The notes below the pieces were generated by a model. The model did no database searches and was not told the DNA's origin. It worked only from the letters and a program-made list of their open reading frames with translations. 56,577 nt of DNA from Zemynaea arenosa. Its GTDB lineage: Bacteria; Pseudomonadota; Gammaproteobacteria; Burkholderiales; Burkholderiaceae_D. Positions 1 to 12,228 of this stretch are shown piece after piece. Positions within the stretch are counted from its first letter, which is position 1. Every line of letters begins with the position of its first letter. Location: positions 1 through 56,577 of the forward strand of contig NZ_SPVF01000257.1 of assembly GCF_004614185.1 (NCBI RefSeq). The letters are read 5' to 3'. Both the position numbers and the translations under genes were made by a program.

Positions 1-125
1 GAGGCGTCCACGCGCGGCCCGCCCGGCGCCGCCGGTGCTGGTGCCGAGGCAGGTGGGGTGGCCCCTCCCGCCGGGACCAGGCGCCGGGACGACCCGGTCA
101 ATAGCCGCTGCAGCCACTGGTACAT
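1..125 (-). CDS. N-terminus of an unidentified protein (cut by window edge)
   Basis: Reading leftwards from an ATG at 125 gives 41 codons that run off the window: an amphipathic start (MYQWLQRLL), then a linker rich in Ala, Pro and Gly. A purine-rich GGAAAGG lies about 6 bases before the ATG. The shape, a short amphipathic helix followed by a low-complexity linker, is common at the start of signalling proteins such as HDOD or EAL proteins, but nothing in the visible part proves a family. It is divergent from the CheW-like gene. Only the open frame, start and Shine-Dalgarno are seen; the function is unknown. Confidence 0.45.
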   Translation of the reverse strand, partial: MYQWLQRLLTGSSRRLVPAGGATPPASAPAPAAPGGPRVDA

Positions 126-171
126 GGGAACCCTTTCCGTGTTGTCTCTTGTGTTTGTTTGTGTTTCTTGC

Positions 172-207
172 GTGGACGTGCTGGACGTGATCGACGTGCT
201 GGACGTG
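172..207. repeat. Four tandem 9-bp units in the divergent intergenic region
   Basis: Four consecutive 9-base units, GTGGACGTG, CTGGACGTG, ATCGACGTG and CTGGACGTG, lie between the leftward gene starting at 125 and the CheW-like gene. They sit in the leader of both transcripts. No coding role is supported. Confidence 0.75.
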
Positions 208-337
208 CCAACCGACAGTCGGATCATTGTATCGACTTCCTCTCCTCTTGCAACTAGGAAAAAAGTTGATTGCAGTCAACGAACAACAGCGCCGCTGCCG
301 TAGGATGCAGACTCCGATATCACGGCGCTCCTTCACC

Positions 338-799
338 ATGAACATTTCGGCCTCTCCCCGCAACGGCACCACGGACTTCCTCAGCTTCCGCCTTGGCGGC
401 ATGGAGTACGGGCTGGATTTCAGGAAGGTGCATGAACTCCGGGTGCTCAAGTCGCTGGAGCGCTTCACCACCGAGGGCATGATCGTCAGCGGGGTGGTGA
501 TGTCGCGCGGCGTGATCATGCCGCTGGTGGACATGCGGGCAGCCTTCGGCGGCGCGGCGGGCGAGCCGGATCCGCTGACGGACGTGATCGTGCTGCAGCT
601 GGACGACACCATCATGGGGATGCTGGTCGATGGCGTCACGGACGTGGTGGCGCTGCGGCCGGACCAGATCGCGCCGCTGCCGGGCGTGCAGGCGGACTAC
701 CTGCTGGGAATGGGGCAGGCGGACGGGCGCCGCCTGATCCTGGTGGACATCGACCGGCTGATGTCGATCCGGCGCCGGTCAACCGAGACGGCGAAGTAG
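338..799 (+). CDS. CheW-like chemotaxis coupling protein
   Basis: A 153-residue single-domain CheW-like protein. CheW scaffolds couple chemoreceptors to the kinase CheA in cytoplasmic arrays. Residues about 12-145 follow the CheW beta-barrel pattern: DFLSFRLGG-EYGLD, a VSGVV-RG-IMPLVDMR core, LVDGVTDVV, and a C-terminal LILVDIDRLM. It resembles the second CheW gene at 54426 but is clearly diverged, for example IVSGVVMSRG in place of the usual [12 protein letters not shown] 338 is chosen because the domain starts soon after; an in-frame ATG at 305 is possible, and neither has a strong Shine-Dalgarno. It stands alone, away from cheA, so it may serve a dedicated receptor or simply be a spare coupler. 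Confidence 0.85.
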   Translation: MNISASPRNGTTDFLSFRLGGMEYGLDFRKVHELRVLKSLERFTTEGMIVSGVVMSRGVIMPLVDMRAAFGGAAGEPDPLTDVIVLQLDDTIMGMLVDGVTDVVALRPDQIAPLPGVQADYLLGMGQADGRRLILVDIDRLMSIRRRSTETAK

Positions 800-812
800 C
801 CGCCCGCACCGC

Positions 813-842
813 CGCGCGGCCCGGTGCCGCGATGGCCGCGCG
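813..842. terminator. GC-rich inverted repeat between convergent genes
   Basis: CGCGCGGCC (813-821) and GGCCGCGCG (834-842) are perfect complements around a 12-base loop, in the gap between convergent cheW-like and yheS genes. There is no U-tract, so termination is only a suggestion from position and stem strength. Confidence 0.35.
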
Positions 843-880
843 CGACGCCACTGGGGCATGCGCCGATGCTGGCCGCGGCC

Positions 881-2842
<1,962 letters not shown>

Positions 2843-2879
2843 CGAAGATTCTTGTTATCCCGCCGGGGCGGAACAACGT

Positions 2880-4930
<2,051 letters not shown>

Positions 4931-5281
4931 TCAGCCCTGGAAGATCTGCTGGTAGGTGGCATCCGAGAAGCCGACGTGTACCTGCGGCCCGGCGCCTTGC
5001 AGCACGGGGCGCTTGATCACCGATGGGTATTCCAGCATCAGTTCCAGCGCGCTGTCTTGGTCCGTGACCTGCGCCTTGCGCTCGTCCGGCAGGCCGCGCC
5101 AGGTGGTGCCCTTGCGGTTAACCAGCGTCTCCCAGTCCACTTTCTGCAGCCAGCCCGCGACAGTGGCGCGGTCCAGCCCCTGCTTCTTGAAGTCGTGGAA
5201 GTCGAAGGCGTGGCCGTGGTCGGCCAGCCAGGTGCGGGCCTTCTTGACGGTGTCGCAGTTGGGGATGCCGTAGAGTTTCAT
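4931..5281 (-). CDS. yffB: ArsC/Spx-fold protein YffB
   Basis: 116 residues with a thioredoxin-like ArsC fold. The N-terminus MKLYGIPNCDTVKKARTWL carries the single Cys of the family, and RKGTTWR follows in the middle. The family is related to glutathione-dependent arsenate reductases, but for YffB the substrate is not settled. First gene of a probable operon with dapE and prmB; a TATAAT box lies about 40 bases before its ATG. Confidence 0.88.
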   Translation of the reverse strand: MKLYGIPNCDTVKKARTWLADHGHAFDFHDFKKQGLDRATVAGWLQKVDWETLVNRKGTTWRGLPDERKAQVTDQDSALELMLEYPSVIKRPVLQGAGPQVHVGFSDATYQQIFQG

Positions 5282-5319
5282 TGCACTGTCGAGTGAGTGG
5301 GTTGCGAACGCAGGCCGAC

Positions 5320-5325
5320 ATTATA
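5320..5325 (-). promoter_or_regulatory. Candidate -10 box for yffB-dapE-prmB
   Basis: Reading leftwards, TATAAT occupies 5325-5320, 38 bases before the yffB ATG. No good -35 hexamer is seen at the usual spacing, so this is a perfect -10 only. Confidence 0.4.
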
Positions 5326-5352
5326 CTGTTCGGCACCCGGCCGGAGCCCGCC

Positions 5353-5811
5353 TCACTTCTTGAGGATGGTGATCCCACCGTCCACTTCCAGGAAGGCAAA
5401 CTTCATGTCTTGCTGTTCGCAATCGGCCTCGCGCAGCGATTCCTTCAGGTCTTCCTGGGTCAGGCGGCAGCGCCGCACGGTCTTGTCGAAGAAGCGGCCA
5501 TCGCGGCCGATCATGATCGCCTCGCCATCCAGCAAATGGGACATCTTCTTGCTCCGCGCCGCCAGCGTGGCCACGATGGCGTTGAGCGCGAGAAGAGTGG
5601 CTGCGATGATCAGGCCACCGGCCAGGGAATCGTCGCCGCCGGACAGTGAGTTGGACACCGCTTCGCTCAGCAGCATCACGACCAGCAGGTCGAAAGGCGT
5701 GAACTGGCCCACCGTGCGGTGCCCGGACAGGCGCACCATGGCCAGCAGGGCGAGGTAGACCACCACCCCGCGCACGATAAATTCCCACCAGGGCAGGTCC
5801 ATGTCAAACAT
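5353..5811 (-). CDS. DUF421 (YetF-type) inner-membrane protein
   Basis: 152 residues. Membrane segments at about 10-27, 38-55 and 60-82 are followed by the soluble YetF C-terminal domain with RLSGHRTVGQFTPFDLLVVMLLSEAVSN, split across segments 1 and 2, and LDGEAIMIGRDGRF. YetF-family proteins occur in Bacillus spores and in many envelope-stress loci; their biochemical role is not established. ATG 5811 or ATG 5802 could be the start. Confidence 0.85.
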   Translation of the reverse strand: MFDMDLPWWEFIVRGVVVYLALLAMVRLSGHRTVGQFTPFDLLVVMLLSEAVSNSLSGGDDSLAGGLIIAATLLALNAIVATLAARSKKMSHLLDGEAIMIGRDGRFFDKTVRRCRLTQEDLKESLREADCEQQDMKFAFLEVDGGITILKK

Positions 5812-5826
5812 GGTGCACCGCCGCTG

Positions 5827-6585
5827 TCAATGGGGCGTGCCAATCCCCGCGCCCGTTTTTGCGCCGGCACCGGCCAGCAGGGGGTAGGGGTCCTGCGGCG
5901 TGCCTTTCCACCACTGCTTCTCGGGCGTCAGCTGGAACACGGCAAAGTGCAGGTGCGGGGTGTTCGGGTCCGCGTTGCCGCTGGTGCCGACGTAGCCGAT
6001 CAGGTCTCCCTTCTTGAGCTCCTGGCCTTCCTTCAGGCCTTCGGCATAGCGATCCAGGTGCGCGTAATAGTAGGAGAGCGTGCCACTCGGGTCGAACTGG
6101 TAGACGGTCAGGCCACCGGGCTTGCTGTTGAAGAGCTTGACCACCTTGCCGTCCGCCGCGGCCACCACTTTCGTACCCTTCGGCGCGAGGATGTCGATCG
6201 CCTCGTGGCGGCGCTGGCCGTCGCGCGGCTGGTCGAAGGTGTCGGAGAGCTGCGCGGCGGTGACGCCCTCCACCGGCACCAGCAGCGTGGCCGAGTCATT
6301 GCCGCCGCCCGTATGGACGCTGCCTTCCGTCCCGCTGGAGCCGACCTGCGCGTCTCCGCCGCCGGCTCCGGGGAGCGGCGGTTGCGGTAGCGGAGGCAGG
6401 GCGCTTTCCGGCAGCGCCACCTGCACGCCGGGCGGTGGGCTCGGCGTCGCCTGCACGATGCCGGGTTCGGTGGAGGTGACGGTCGCGGTGCGCGTGGTGT
6501 CACCCGCCGGGTAGCGGCTGAGGAAGATGAAGAGGGCAACGGCGCCCAGGATGGCGCCGAGGATGAACGTCCAGATGCTTCTCAT
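5827..6585 (-). CDS. M23 (LytM-type) peptidoglycan endopeptidase family protein
   Basis: 252 residues with one N-terminal membrane anchor (about 5-22), a Pro/Gly/Ser-rich periplasmic linker to about 100, and a C-terminal M23 domain. Zinc ligands of the M23 family are visible: the H-x3-D of RRHEAIDI and the H-x-H of PHLHFAV. This fits an active metallopeptidase cutting peptide cross-links, or an activator. The start has a strong AAGGAGG about 6 bases upstream. It follows the L,D-transpeptidase on the same strand, so the two form a cell-wall gene pair. Confidence 0.9.
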   Translation of the reverse strand: MRSIWTFILGAILGAVALFIFLSRYPAGDTTRTATVTSTEPGIVQATPSPPPGVQVALPESALPPLPQPPLPGAGGGDAQVGSSGTEGSVHTGGGNDSATLLVPVEGVTAAQLSDTFDQPRDGQRRHEAIDILAPKGTKVVAAADGKVVKLFNSKPGGLTVYQFDPSGTLSYYYAHLDRYAEGLKEGQELKKGDLIGYVGTSGNADPNTPHLHFAVFQLTPEKQWWKGTPQDPYPLLAGAGAKTGAGIGTPH

Positions 6586-6613
6586 GTGAGCCTCCTTGTC
6601 GATAATGCCCCGG

Positions 6614-7585
6614 CTATTCCTCCAGCACCACCTCGGTCCCGGTGGGGACGGACTTCAGCAGCGCCGTCACGTCCCAGTTGGTGACGCGGATGCAGCCGTG
6701 CGATTGCGTCTTGCCGATGCCCGAGGGCTCCGGCGTGCCGTGAATGCCGTAGTGCGGCTTGGTCAGCTCCAGCCAGGCCAGGCCGACCGGATTGTTTGGA
6801 CCCGCGGCGATCCTGGCCTTCTGGTGGCCGGGCGTGGCGTCCCAGAACAGCTGGGGGTTGTAGAAGAAAACGGGGCGCTCCGAGATCAGTTTGATGGCCC
6901 AGGTGCCGATGGGAAGCGGGTCATGTTCGCTGCCGGTGGAGGCGGGGAATTGCGCGATCTCCTGGCCGGTGGTGTCGAACAGCGTGAGTGTGTGCTGGGC
7001 TTTGCTCACCACCACGCGGCCGGCCTTGGGCAGCGGTTCGGTGTCCAGCACATTGGGCACCACGATCTGTTCACCGGCACGGGTGAAGTCCTTGCCGGGG
7101 TTGAGGCGCTTGAGCAGGGCCGGGCTGGCATGGAATTTCTCGGCCAGGCCTTCCAGCGGGGTGGCGAAACTCAGGGCCTGCAGGTTGGCCTTCTCCATCA
7201 TGTCTGTGGGGATGGGCTCGAAGGGGCCGGCCACGTCGGCGTCCTGGATGGTGTAGTTGATCAGGGCCGGGGCCTGGTCTTCGTTCAGCGCGGCCCAGGT
7301 CTGCTTGCCGATGGCGCCCGTCTGTTCGAGGCCGCGCTTGCGCTGGAAGCCGGTGATCGCGGCGCGCATGTTGGACCCGAAGCCGCCATCGATCTCGCCG
7401 ACGCCATAGTGGGCGCGATCCAGCAGGATTTGCGCGCGCAGCACGGCCGGGCCACGGGACTTGGCGCTGACGGCGGGCGTCTTGTCGCTGGCGTTGACAG
7501 TGTCAATGGACAAGTTGGGCTGCGGCGCCGCGAAGACGGGGGCGCCAATGGCGACGACAACGCAGAAAATAAACTGGCGAATCAC
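6614..7585 (-). CDS. L,D-transpeptidase with N-terminal peptidoglycan-binding domain
   Basis: 323 residues from a GTG start at 7585, chosen because AGGAG lies 5 bases upstream and a signal peptide follows at once ([19 protein letters not shown]). The out-of-frame ATG overlapping it is closed immediately by TGA. After the signal come a PG_binding_1-like domain (about 45-105, with [18 protein letters not shown]), a LysM-like stretch (about 130-180) and a C-terminal YkuD domain with IHGT and the catalytic SHGCIRVTN cysteine. These enzymes make 3-3 cross-links or attach proteins to peptidoglycan in the periplasm. Confidence 0.92.
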   Translation of the reverse strand: MIRQFIFCVVVAIGAPVFAAPQPNLSIDTVNASDKTPAVSAKSRGPAVLRAQILLDRAHYGVGEIDGGFGSNMRAAITGFQRKRGLEQTGAIGKQTWAALNEDQAPALINYTIQDADVAGPFEPIPTDMMEKANLQALSFATPLEGLAEKFHASPALLKRLNPGKDFTRAGEQIVVPNVLDTEPLPKAGRVVVSKAQHTLTLFDTTGQEIAQFPASTGSEHDPLPIGTWAIKLISERPVFFYNPQLFWDATPGHQKARIAAGPNNPVGLAWLELTKPHYGIHGTPEPSGIGKTQSHGCIRVTNWDVTALLKSVPTGTEVVLEE

Positions 7586-7704
7586 ATGGGCTCCTGAAAC
7601 TGCTCGGTGAGCCCAGCTTAGCCCCCGGCCGCCAGCCGGTCTGTTCGGCAACGAACGTGGGGAATCGCCAAAGGTGAGTGCCACACTGCTGAGTCGGAAA
7701 CCGT

Positions 7705-7732
7705 TACAATTGGTAAATATTCCTACTGGAGA
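7705..7732 (+). promoter_or_regulatory. Candidate -10 and Shine-Dalgarno of the DUF4062 gene
   Basis: TACAAT at 7705-7710 lies in a short A+T-rich patch 28 bases before the ATG at 7738, and GGAGA at 7728-7732 is a well-placed ribosome binding site. The -35 element is not clear. Confidence 0.35.
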
Positions 7733-7737
7733 CCGTT

Positions 7738-8901
7738 ATGGCTGGTTCAATCAAGTCCTATCAGTTGCTAGTTGCGTCGCCCTCAGACGTGGGAGAGGAG
7801 CGACGCGTGGTCGAGGATGTTGTGTCTCAGTTGAACTCTCAATGGAGTCGGTCGCTAGGCCTTCGGATCGATACCGTTAAATGGGAAAATTCGACTCATC
7901 CGGAATTTGGTGAATACCCCCAGGCCGTAATTAATGAGCAAATTGGCGACGATTTCGATATCCTTGTCGGCATTTTTTGGACGAGAATAGGGTCTCCGAC
8001 GCCACAGGCACGTTCCGGAACAGTTGAAGAAATAGAGCGCGCGCTTAAAAGAAGAAAAGATACTGGCGGCGTACCCGAAGTGATGCTTTATTTCAAGACA
8101 GCTCAGATCTCGCCAAAAGTTGACATCTCGCAATTGGCTGCGGTTCAACAGTTCCAAGCCAGCATCGGTGATCTGGGAGGACTCTATTTTGAGTTCGAAT
8201 CTTTGAGCGACTTCGAATCATCGTTAAGGGCACACTTAGCTGCTGTCGCTCAGAAGCTGGCCGCAAGGCGCTCCGCCGACCGTGCCGGATTAAATAGTGT
8301 AGAACATCCATTGTCACCAGATCGTGGTTCAGAAGAGGATGACGACGAGCTTGGATACTTCGACTACATCGACATTCATCAATCACAAATCGAGGTGATG
8401 AATGCCTCAATGACCGCGATTAGTCGGGCGACTGTTCTGATTGGGGAACAAATCGAGGGGCAAAGTGTTGAAATGGGCGCGAATGGCAAACATGATGTTC
8501 GTATAGCACGAACTATTGTCAATCGCACCGCGCAATACATGAATAACTATGCTGACACTCTTTCAGGTCAAGTCAGAGTGTTAGGGAATGCTCGGGTCCA
8601 AGCGTTCGATTCGTTATCAAAACTTTTAACGTTTGCAGGAACAGGCGAAAATTCACCTGAAGACCTCACGGTGCTACGGAAGACCCTTCGCGAAACGATT
8701 AACAGCGCAGAATCTGCGCGGGAAGGGATGCAAGGGATGAGGGACGCTGCGGCGGGCCTTCCCCGGATGAGCAAAGAGTTAAACGCCTCGAAACGTCGTG
8801 TGGTCGCAGAGCTAGATTCCCTGCTTTCCGAGATTGATAGTGTGAGGTCTACGGTCCGAAATATTGTGGAAGCTATTGATCGGCTGCTCACCTCGAGCTA
8901 A
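7738..8901 (+). CDS. DUF4062-domain protein with helical C-terminus (possible defence effector)
   Basis: 387 residues. The N-terminus (about 1-165) fits DUF4062: YQLLVASPSDVGEERRVV, then FDILVGIFWTRIGSPTP followed by SGTVEEIERAL. The domain is distantly TIR/deoxyribosyltransferase-like and occurs at the front of STAND-type proteins; the Glu pair in TVEEIE sits where such folds carry a catalytic acid. An acidic linker (about 195-205) leads to a predicted helical or coiled-coil region (about 215-387) instead of an NTPase. No signal peptide or membrane segment. Base composition is clearly lower in G+C than its neighbours and codon use differs, pointing to transfer. It is a single gene between leftward ldt and pilU. 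Function unproven. Confidence 0.75.
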   Translation: MAGSIKSYQLLVASPSDVGEERRVVEDVVSQLNSQWSRSLGLRIDTVKWENSTHPEFGEYPQAVINEQIGDDFDILVGIFWTRIGSPTPQARSGTVEEIERALKRRKDTGGVPEVMLYFKTAQISPKVDISQLAAVQQFQASIGDLGGLYFEFESLSDFESSLRAHLAAVAQKLAARRSADRAGLNSVEHPLSPDRGSEEDDDELGYFDYIDIHQSQIEVMNASMTAISRATVLIGEQIEGQSVEMGANGKHDVRIARTIVNRTAQYMNNYADTLSGQVRVLGNARVQAFDSLSKLLTFAGTGENSPEDLTVLRKTLRETINSAESAREGMQGMRDAAAGLPRMSKELNASKRRVVAELDSLLSEIDSVRSTVRNIVEAIDRLLTSS

Positions 8902-8950
8902 CTTCGAGTAAAAAAACTGACCGCGTACCCAACGTTAGTCGAATATTTTG

Positions 8951-10099
8951 TTAGGTGTTGAGGGTGAACTCGGTGAACGAGGCGGAAGGTTCGGCGGGTT
9001 TGTCCGGCTCCGCCTCCGACTTGGCGAGCGCGCTGTCCGGGCCATTGTTGAGGAGCCAGAGCAGGTTGGTGGCCGAATCGGCGTTGGCCAGCGCTTCTTC
9101 CTGCGTGACCATGCCTTCCTTCACCAGCTTGTACAGCGCCGCCTCGAAAGTCTGCGAGCCAGGCGTCAGCGACTTCTCCATCGCCTCCTTGATCTGGCCG
9201 ATCTCGCCCTTTTCAATCAGGTCCGCCGTGTAGCGGGTGTTGACCAGTACCTCGACGGCCGCGTGCCGCTTGCCGCCTTCGGCCGCGCGCACCAGCCGTT
9301 GCGACACGATTGCCTTCACCGCCGCCGACAAATCCTGCAGCAGCGCCGGACGGTTCTCGATCGGATAGAAGCTGATGATGCGATTGAGCGCGTTGTAGCT
9401 GTTATTGGCGTGCAGGGTCGCCAGCACCAGGTGGCCCGACTGCGCATACGCCAGCGCCGCCGCCATGCTCTCCTGGTCGCGGATCTCGCCGATCAGAATG
9501 CAGTCCGGCGCCTGCCGCATCGCGTTCTTCAGCGCTGTGTGGAAGTTCTTGGCATCGCTGCCGATCTCGCGCTGGTTGACAATCGACTTCTTGTTCTTGA
9601 ATAGGTATTCGACCGGATCTTCCAGCGTCAGGATGTGCCCCGGCTTCTGCTCGTTGCGGTGGTCCAGCATGGCCGCGATGGTGGTGGATTTGCCGGAGCC
9701 GGTCGCGCCCACGAGCAGCAGCAGCCCGCGCTTTTCCATGATCAGCTCCGCCAGTACCGGAGGCAGGTCCAGCGAATCCAAAGGCGGGATATCGACCGGG
9801 ACGAAGCGGAAGACGGCAGATACGGTCCCACGCTGCACGAAGGCCGACAGGCGGAAGCGCCCCAGGTTGGGCACCGAGACCGCCATGTTCAGCTCATGCT
9901 CGTCTTCGAGCGTCTTCATCTCCTCAGCCGAGCAGACTTCGGCGAGGAGGGCGATGATGTTCTCCGCCTCCAGCTTCTGCTGGTTGATCGGAATGAGGTT
10001 CCCGTTGATCTTGATATGTACCGGTGAATTCACCGCGAAGAACATGTCCGACGCGCTCTTCTCTTTCATCAGCTGGAACAGCCGCTCCATCATCGCCAT
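8951..10099 (-). CDS. pilU: Type IV pilus retraction ATPase, PilU type
   Basis: 382 residues, PilT/PilU family secretion ATPase. N-terminal PAS-like domain, then Walker A GATGSGKST (about 134-142), Asp box LTLEDPVEY, Walker B CILIGEIRD and the His box LVLATLHANNS. The sequence after the core (LVNTRYTADLIEKGEIGQIKEAME) and the 30-residue acidic/Pro tail fit PilU, the accessory motor that works with PilT to retract type IV pili. In many relatives pilT lies next to pilU; here no pilT is visible in the window. Confidence 0.88.
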   Translation of the reverse strand: MAMMERLFQLMKEKSASDMFFAVNSPVHIKINGNLIPINQQKLEAENIIALLAEVCSAEEMKTLEDEHELNMAVSVPNLGRFRLSAFVQRGTVSAVFRFVPVDIPPLDSLDLPPVLAELIMEKRGLLLLVGATGSGKSTTIAAMLDHRNEQKPGHILTLEDPVEYLFKNKKSIVNQREIGSDAKNFHTALKNAMRQAPDCILIGEIRDQESMAAALAYAQSGHLVLATLHANNSYNALNRIISFYPIENRPALLQDLSAAVKAIVSQRLVRAAEGGKRHAAVEVLVNTRYTADLIEKGEIGQIKEAMEKSLTPGSQTFEAALYKLVKEGMVTQEEALANADSATNLLWLLNNGPDSALAKSEAEPDKPAEPSASFTEFTLNT

Positions 10100-10117
10100 G
10101 ATGCGTCTCCTTTGAGA

Positions 10118-10945
10118 TTAGATCCCGCGCAGCAGCTCGTTGATGCCGGTCTTGGCGCGGGTCTTGGCGTCCACACGCTTGACGATCACCGCGCAGTACA
10201 GCGAGTAGGTGCCATCCGCCGAGGGCAGGTTGCCCGAGACGACCACCGAGCCTGCGGGCACGCGGCCGTAGGTCACTTCACCGGTCTCGCGGTTGAAGAT
10301 CTTGGTGGACTGGCCGATGTACACGCCCATCGAGATCACCGAGTTCTCCTCGACGATCACGCCTTCCACGATCTCGGAGCGCGCGCCGATGAAGCAGTTG
10401 TCCTCGATGATAGTGGGGTTGGCCTGCATCGGTTCCAGCACGCCGCCGATGCCCACGCCGCCCGACAGGTGCACGTTCTTGCCGATCTGCGCGCACGAGC
10501 CCACGGTGGCCCAGGTGTCGACCATCGCGCCTTCGTCGACGTAGGCACCGATGTTCACGTAGGACGGCATCAGCACCACGTTCTTGCCGATGAAGGAGCC
10601 GCGCCGCGCCACGGCAGGCGGCACCACGCGGAAGCCGCCCTTGGCAAAGTCCTCGGCGGTGTAGCTGGCGAACTTGGTCGGCACCTTGTCATAGAACTGC
10701 ATGCCGCCGCCCGCAGGGACCTGCACGTTGTTCTCAAGGCGGAAGGACAGCAGTACGGCCTTCTTGATCCACTGGTTGACGACCCACTCGCCGGTGTCCT
10801 TTTGCGCCACGCGCAGGCTGCCGTCGTCCAGGCCCGCGAGCACGTGGGCCACGGCGTCGCGCACTTCGGCGCTGGCGCTGGTCGGCGAAAGGTCGGCGCG
10901 CTGGTCCCAGGCGGTGTCGATGATGGCTTGCAGTTGTTGGGTCAT
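10118..10945 (-). CDS. dapD: 2,3,4,5-tetrahydropyridine-2,6-dicarboxylate N-succinyltransferase
   Basis: 275 residues, family length. DapD succinylates tetrahydrodipicolinate in the succinylase branch of lysine biosynthesis. An N-terminal helical domain is followed by left-handed beta-helix hexapeptide repeats ([22 protein letters not shown], then [14 protein letters not shown], then [18 protein letters not shown]). The start at 10945 overlaps the dapC stop as ATGA, so the longer open frame upstream is not the gene. Pairs functionally with dapC, immediately upstream, and dapE at 3776. Confidence 0.96.
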   Translation of the reverse strand: MTQQLQAIIDTAWDQRADLSPTSASAEVRDAVAHVLAGLDDGSLRVAQKDTGEWVVNQWIKKAVLLSFRLENNVQVPAGGGMQFYDKVPTKFASYTAEDFAKGGFRVVPPAVARRGSFIGKNVVLMPSYVNIGAYVDEGAMVDTWATVGSCAQIGKNVHLSGGVGIGGVLEPMQANPTIIEDNCFIGARSEIVEGVIVEENSVISMGVYIGQSTKIFNRETGEVTYGRVPAGSVVVSGNLPSADGTYSLYCAVIVKRVDAKTRAKTGINELLRGI

Positions 10946-12171
10946 TTGGAGTTCGGGTTCAGATAGGGTGGTTGTTTCAGTTCGGTGCAGAACTGGACGA
11001 TCCGCTGCGCGGCTTCCAGTCCCTCGTCGATTTCGGCCACGAGCGCCATGCGAATGCGGTTGCGGCCCGGGTTGGAGCCGTGCGCGTCGCGCGCCAGGTA
11101 GGTACCCGGCAGGACGGTGACGTGATAGTCCGCGTACAGGCGGCGGGCGAATTCCTCGTCCGTCAGGCCAGTACGGGCGACGTCGGCCCACAGGTAGAAG
11201 CCGGCGTCGGGCAGGTCCACGTCCATCACGCTCTTGAGCAGGGGCGTGATGAGCGCGAACTTCTCGCGGTATTTGTTGCGGTTCTCGACCACGTGCGTCT
11301 CGTCGTTCCAGGCCGCGATGGACGCAGTCTGCACCGGCGGCGACATCGCGCCGCCGCTGTAGGTGCGGTACAGGAGGAACTTCTTGACGATGGCGGCATC
11401 GCCCGCGACGAAGCCGGAACGCATGCCCGGCACGTTGGAGCGCTTGGAGAGGCTGGAGAACACCACCAGGTTGCGGTAGTCCGCACGGCCCAGCTGGTGC
11501 GCCGCTTCCAGCGCGCCGAGCGGGGGCTGGCTGCCGTGGTAGATCTCGGAATAGCATTCGTCCGCCGCGATGATGAAGCCATAGCGGTCGGACCGCGCGA
11601 ACAGCTCCTTCCAGTCATCCAGCGAGACGGTGGCACCGGTCGGGTTGCCGGGGGAGCAGAGGTAGAGCAGCTGCGCGCGTTCCCACACCTCGCCGGGGAC
11701 GGTGGCGTAGTCGCAGGCGAAGTTGAGGGCCGGGACCGAATTCACGTAATACGGCTCGGCGCCCGCCAGGAAGGCCGCGCCTTCGTAGATTTGGTAGAAC
11801 GGGTTGGGGCAGACCACCAGCGCCCTGGACGCCGGGTCGATCACTGCCTGCGCGAACGCGAACAGCGCTTCGCGCGAGCCGTTCACCGGCAGCACCTGGG
11901 TGGCCGGATCCAGCGCCGGAATGCCGTAGCGGCGCTGCAGCCAGCCCGCGATGGCGGCGCGCAGCGCGTCCGTGCCGATGGTGCTGGGGTAGTTGGCCAG
12001 CCCACTCATCGCGTTGACCAGCGCTTTCTGGATGAACGCGGGCGTGGCGTGTTTTGGCTCGCCGATCCCCAGGCTGATCGCGCTGTACTCGGCATTGGGC
12101 GTCACGCCCGCGAACAACTGGCGCAGCTTTTCGAAAGGGTAGGGGTGGAGCTGGTCGAGATTGGGGTTCAC
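10942..12171 (-). CDS. dapC: Succinyldiaminopimelate transaminase
   Basis: 409 residues, fold-type I PLP aminotransferase of the betaproteobacterial DapC group. It makes N-succinyl-LL-diaminopimelate from the ketone produced after DapD. Visible: LGIGEP-HATP near the N-terminus, [16 protein letters not shown], the PLP lysine in [16 protein letters not shown] and a C-terminal RIRMALVA with the substrate arginine. Its overlap with dapD supports the assignment over generic aminotransferases. Confidence 0.93.
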   Translation of the reverse strand: MNPNLDQLHPYPFEKLRQLFAGVTPNAEYSAISLGIGEPKHATPAFIQKALVNAMSGLANYPSTIGTDALRAAIAGWLQRRYGIPALDPATQVLPVNGSREALFAFAQAVIDPASRALVVCPNPFYQIYEGAAFLAGAEPYYVNSVPALNFACDYATVPGEVWERAQLLYLCSPGNPTGATVSLDDWKELFARSDRYGFIIAADECYSEIYHGSQPPLGALEAAHQLGRADYRNLVVFSSLSKRSNVPGMRSGFVAGDAAIVKKFLLYRTYSGGAMSPPVQTASIAAWNDETHVVENRNKYREKFALITPLLKSVMDVDLPDAGFYLWADVARTGLTDEEFARRLYADYHVTVLPGTYLARDAHGSNPGRNRIRMALVAEIDEGLEAAQRIVQFCTELKQPPYLNPNSK

Positions 12172-12228
12172 GTGCTGTCGGGCGGTGAAGCGGCCGGGTG
12201 GCCGCTGCGTGTCTTTGGGCGATTCTTA

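Noticed and set aside
172-207. CRISPR-like array
   Set aside because: The units are 9 bases with no spacers, and no cas genes are present. No other candidate array was seen.
262-290. A possible sigma-28 promoter before the CheW-like gene
   Set aside because: AAAAGTTG followed by 11 bases and CGAACAAC has a partial -35 but the -10 shares too few bases with GCCGATAA. The sites before flhD are much better.
10946-11557. An N-terminal extension of dapD into dapC
   Set aside because: The dapD family start is the ATG at 10945, which overlaps the dapC stop; the extension is antiphase to dapC coding and Arg/Pro-rich.
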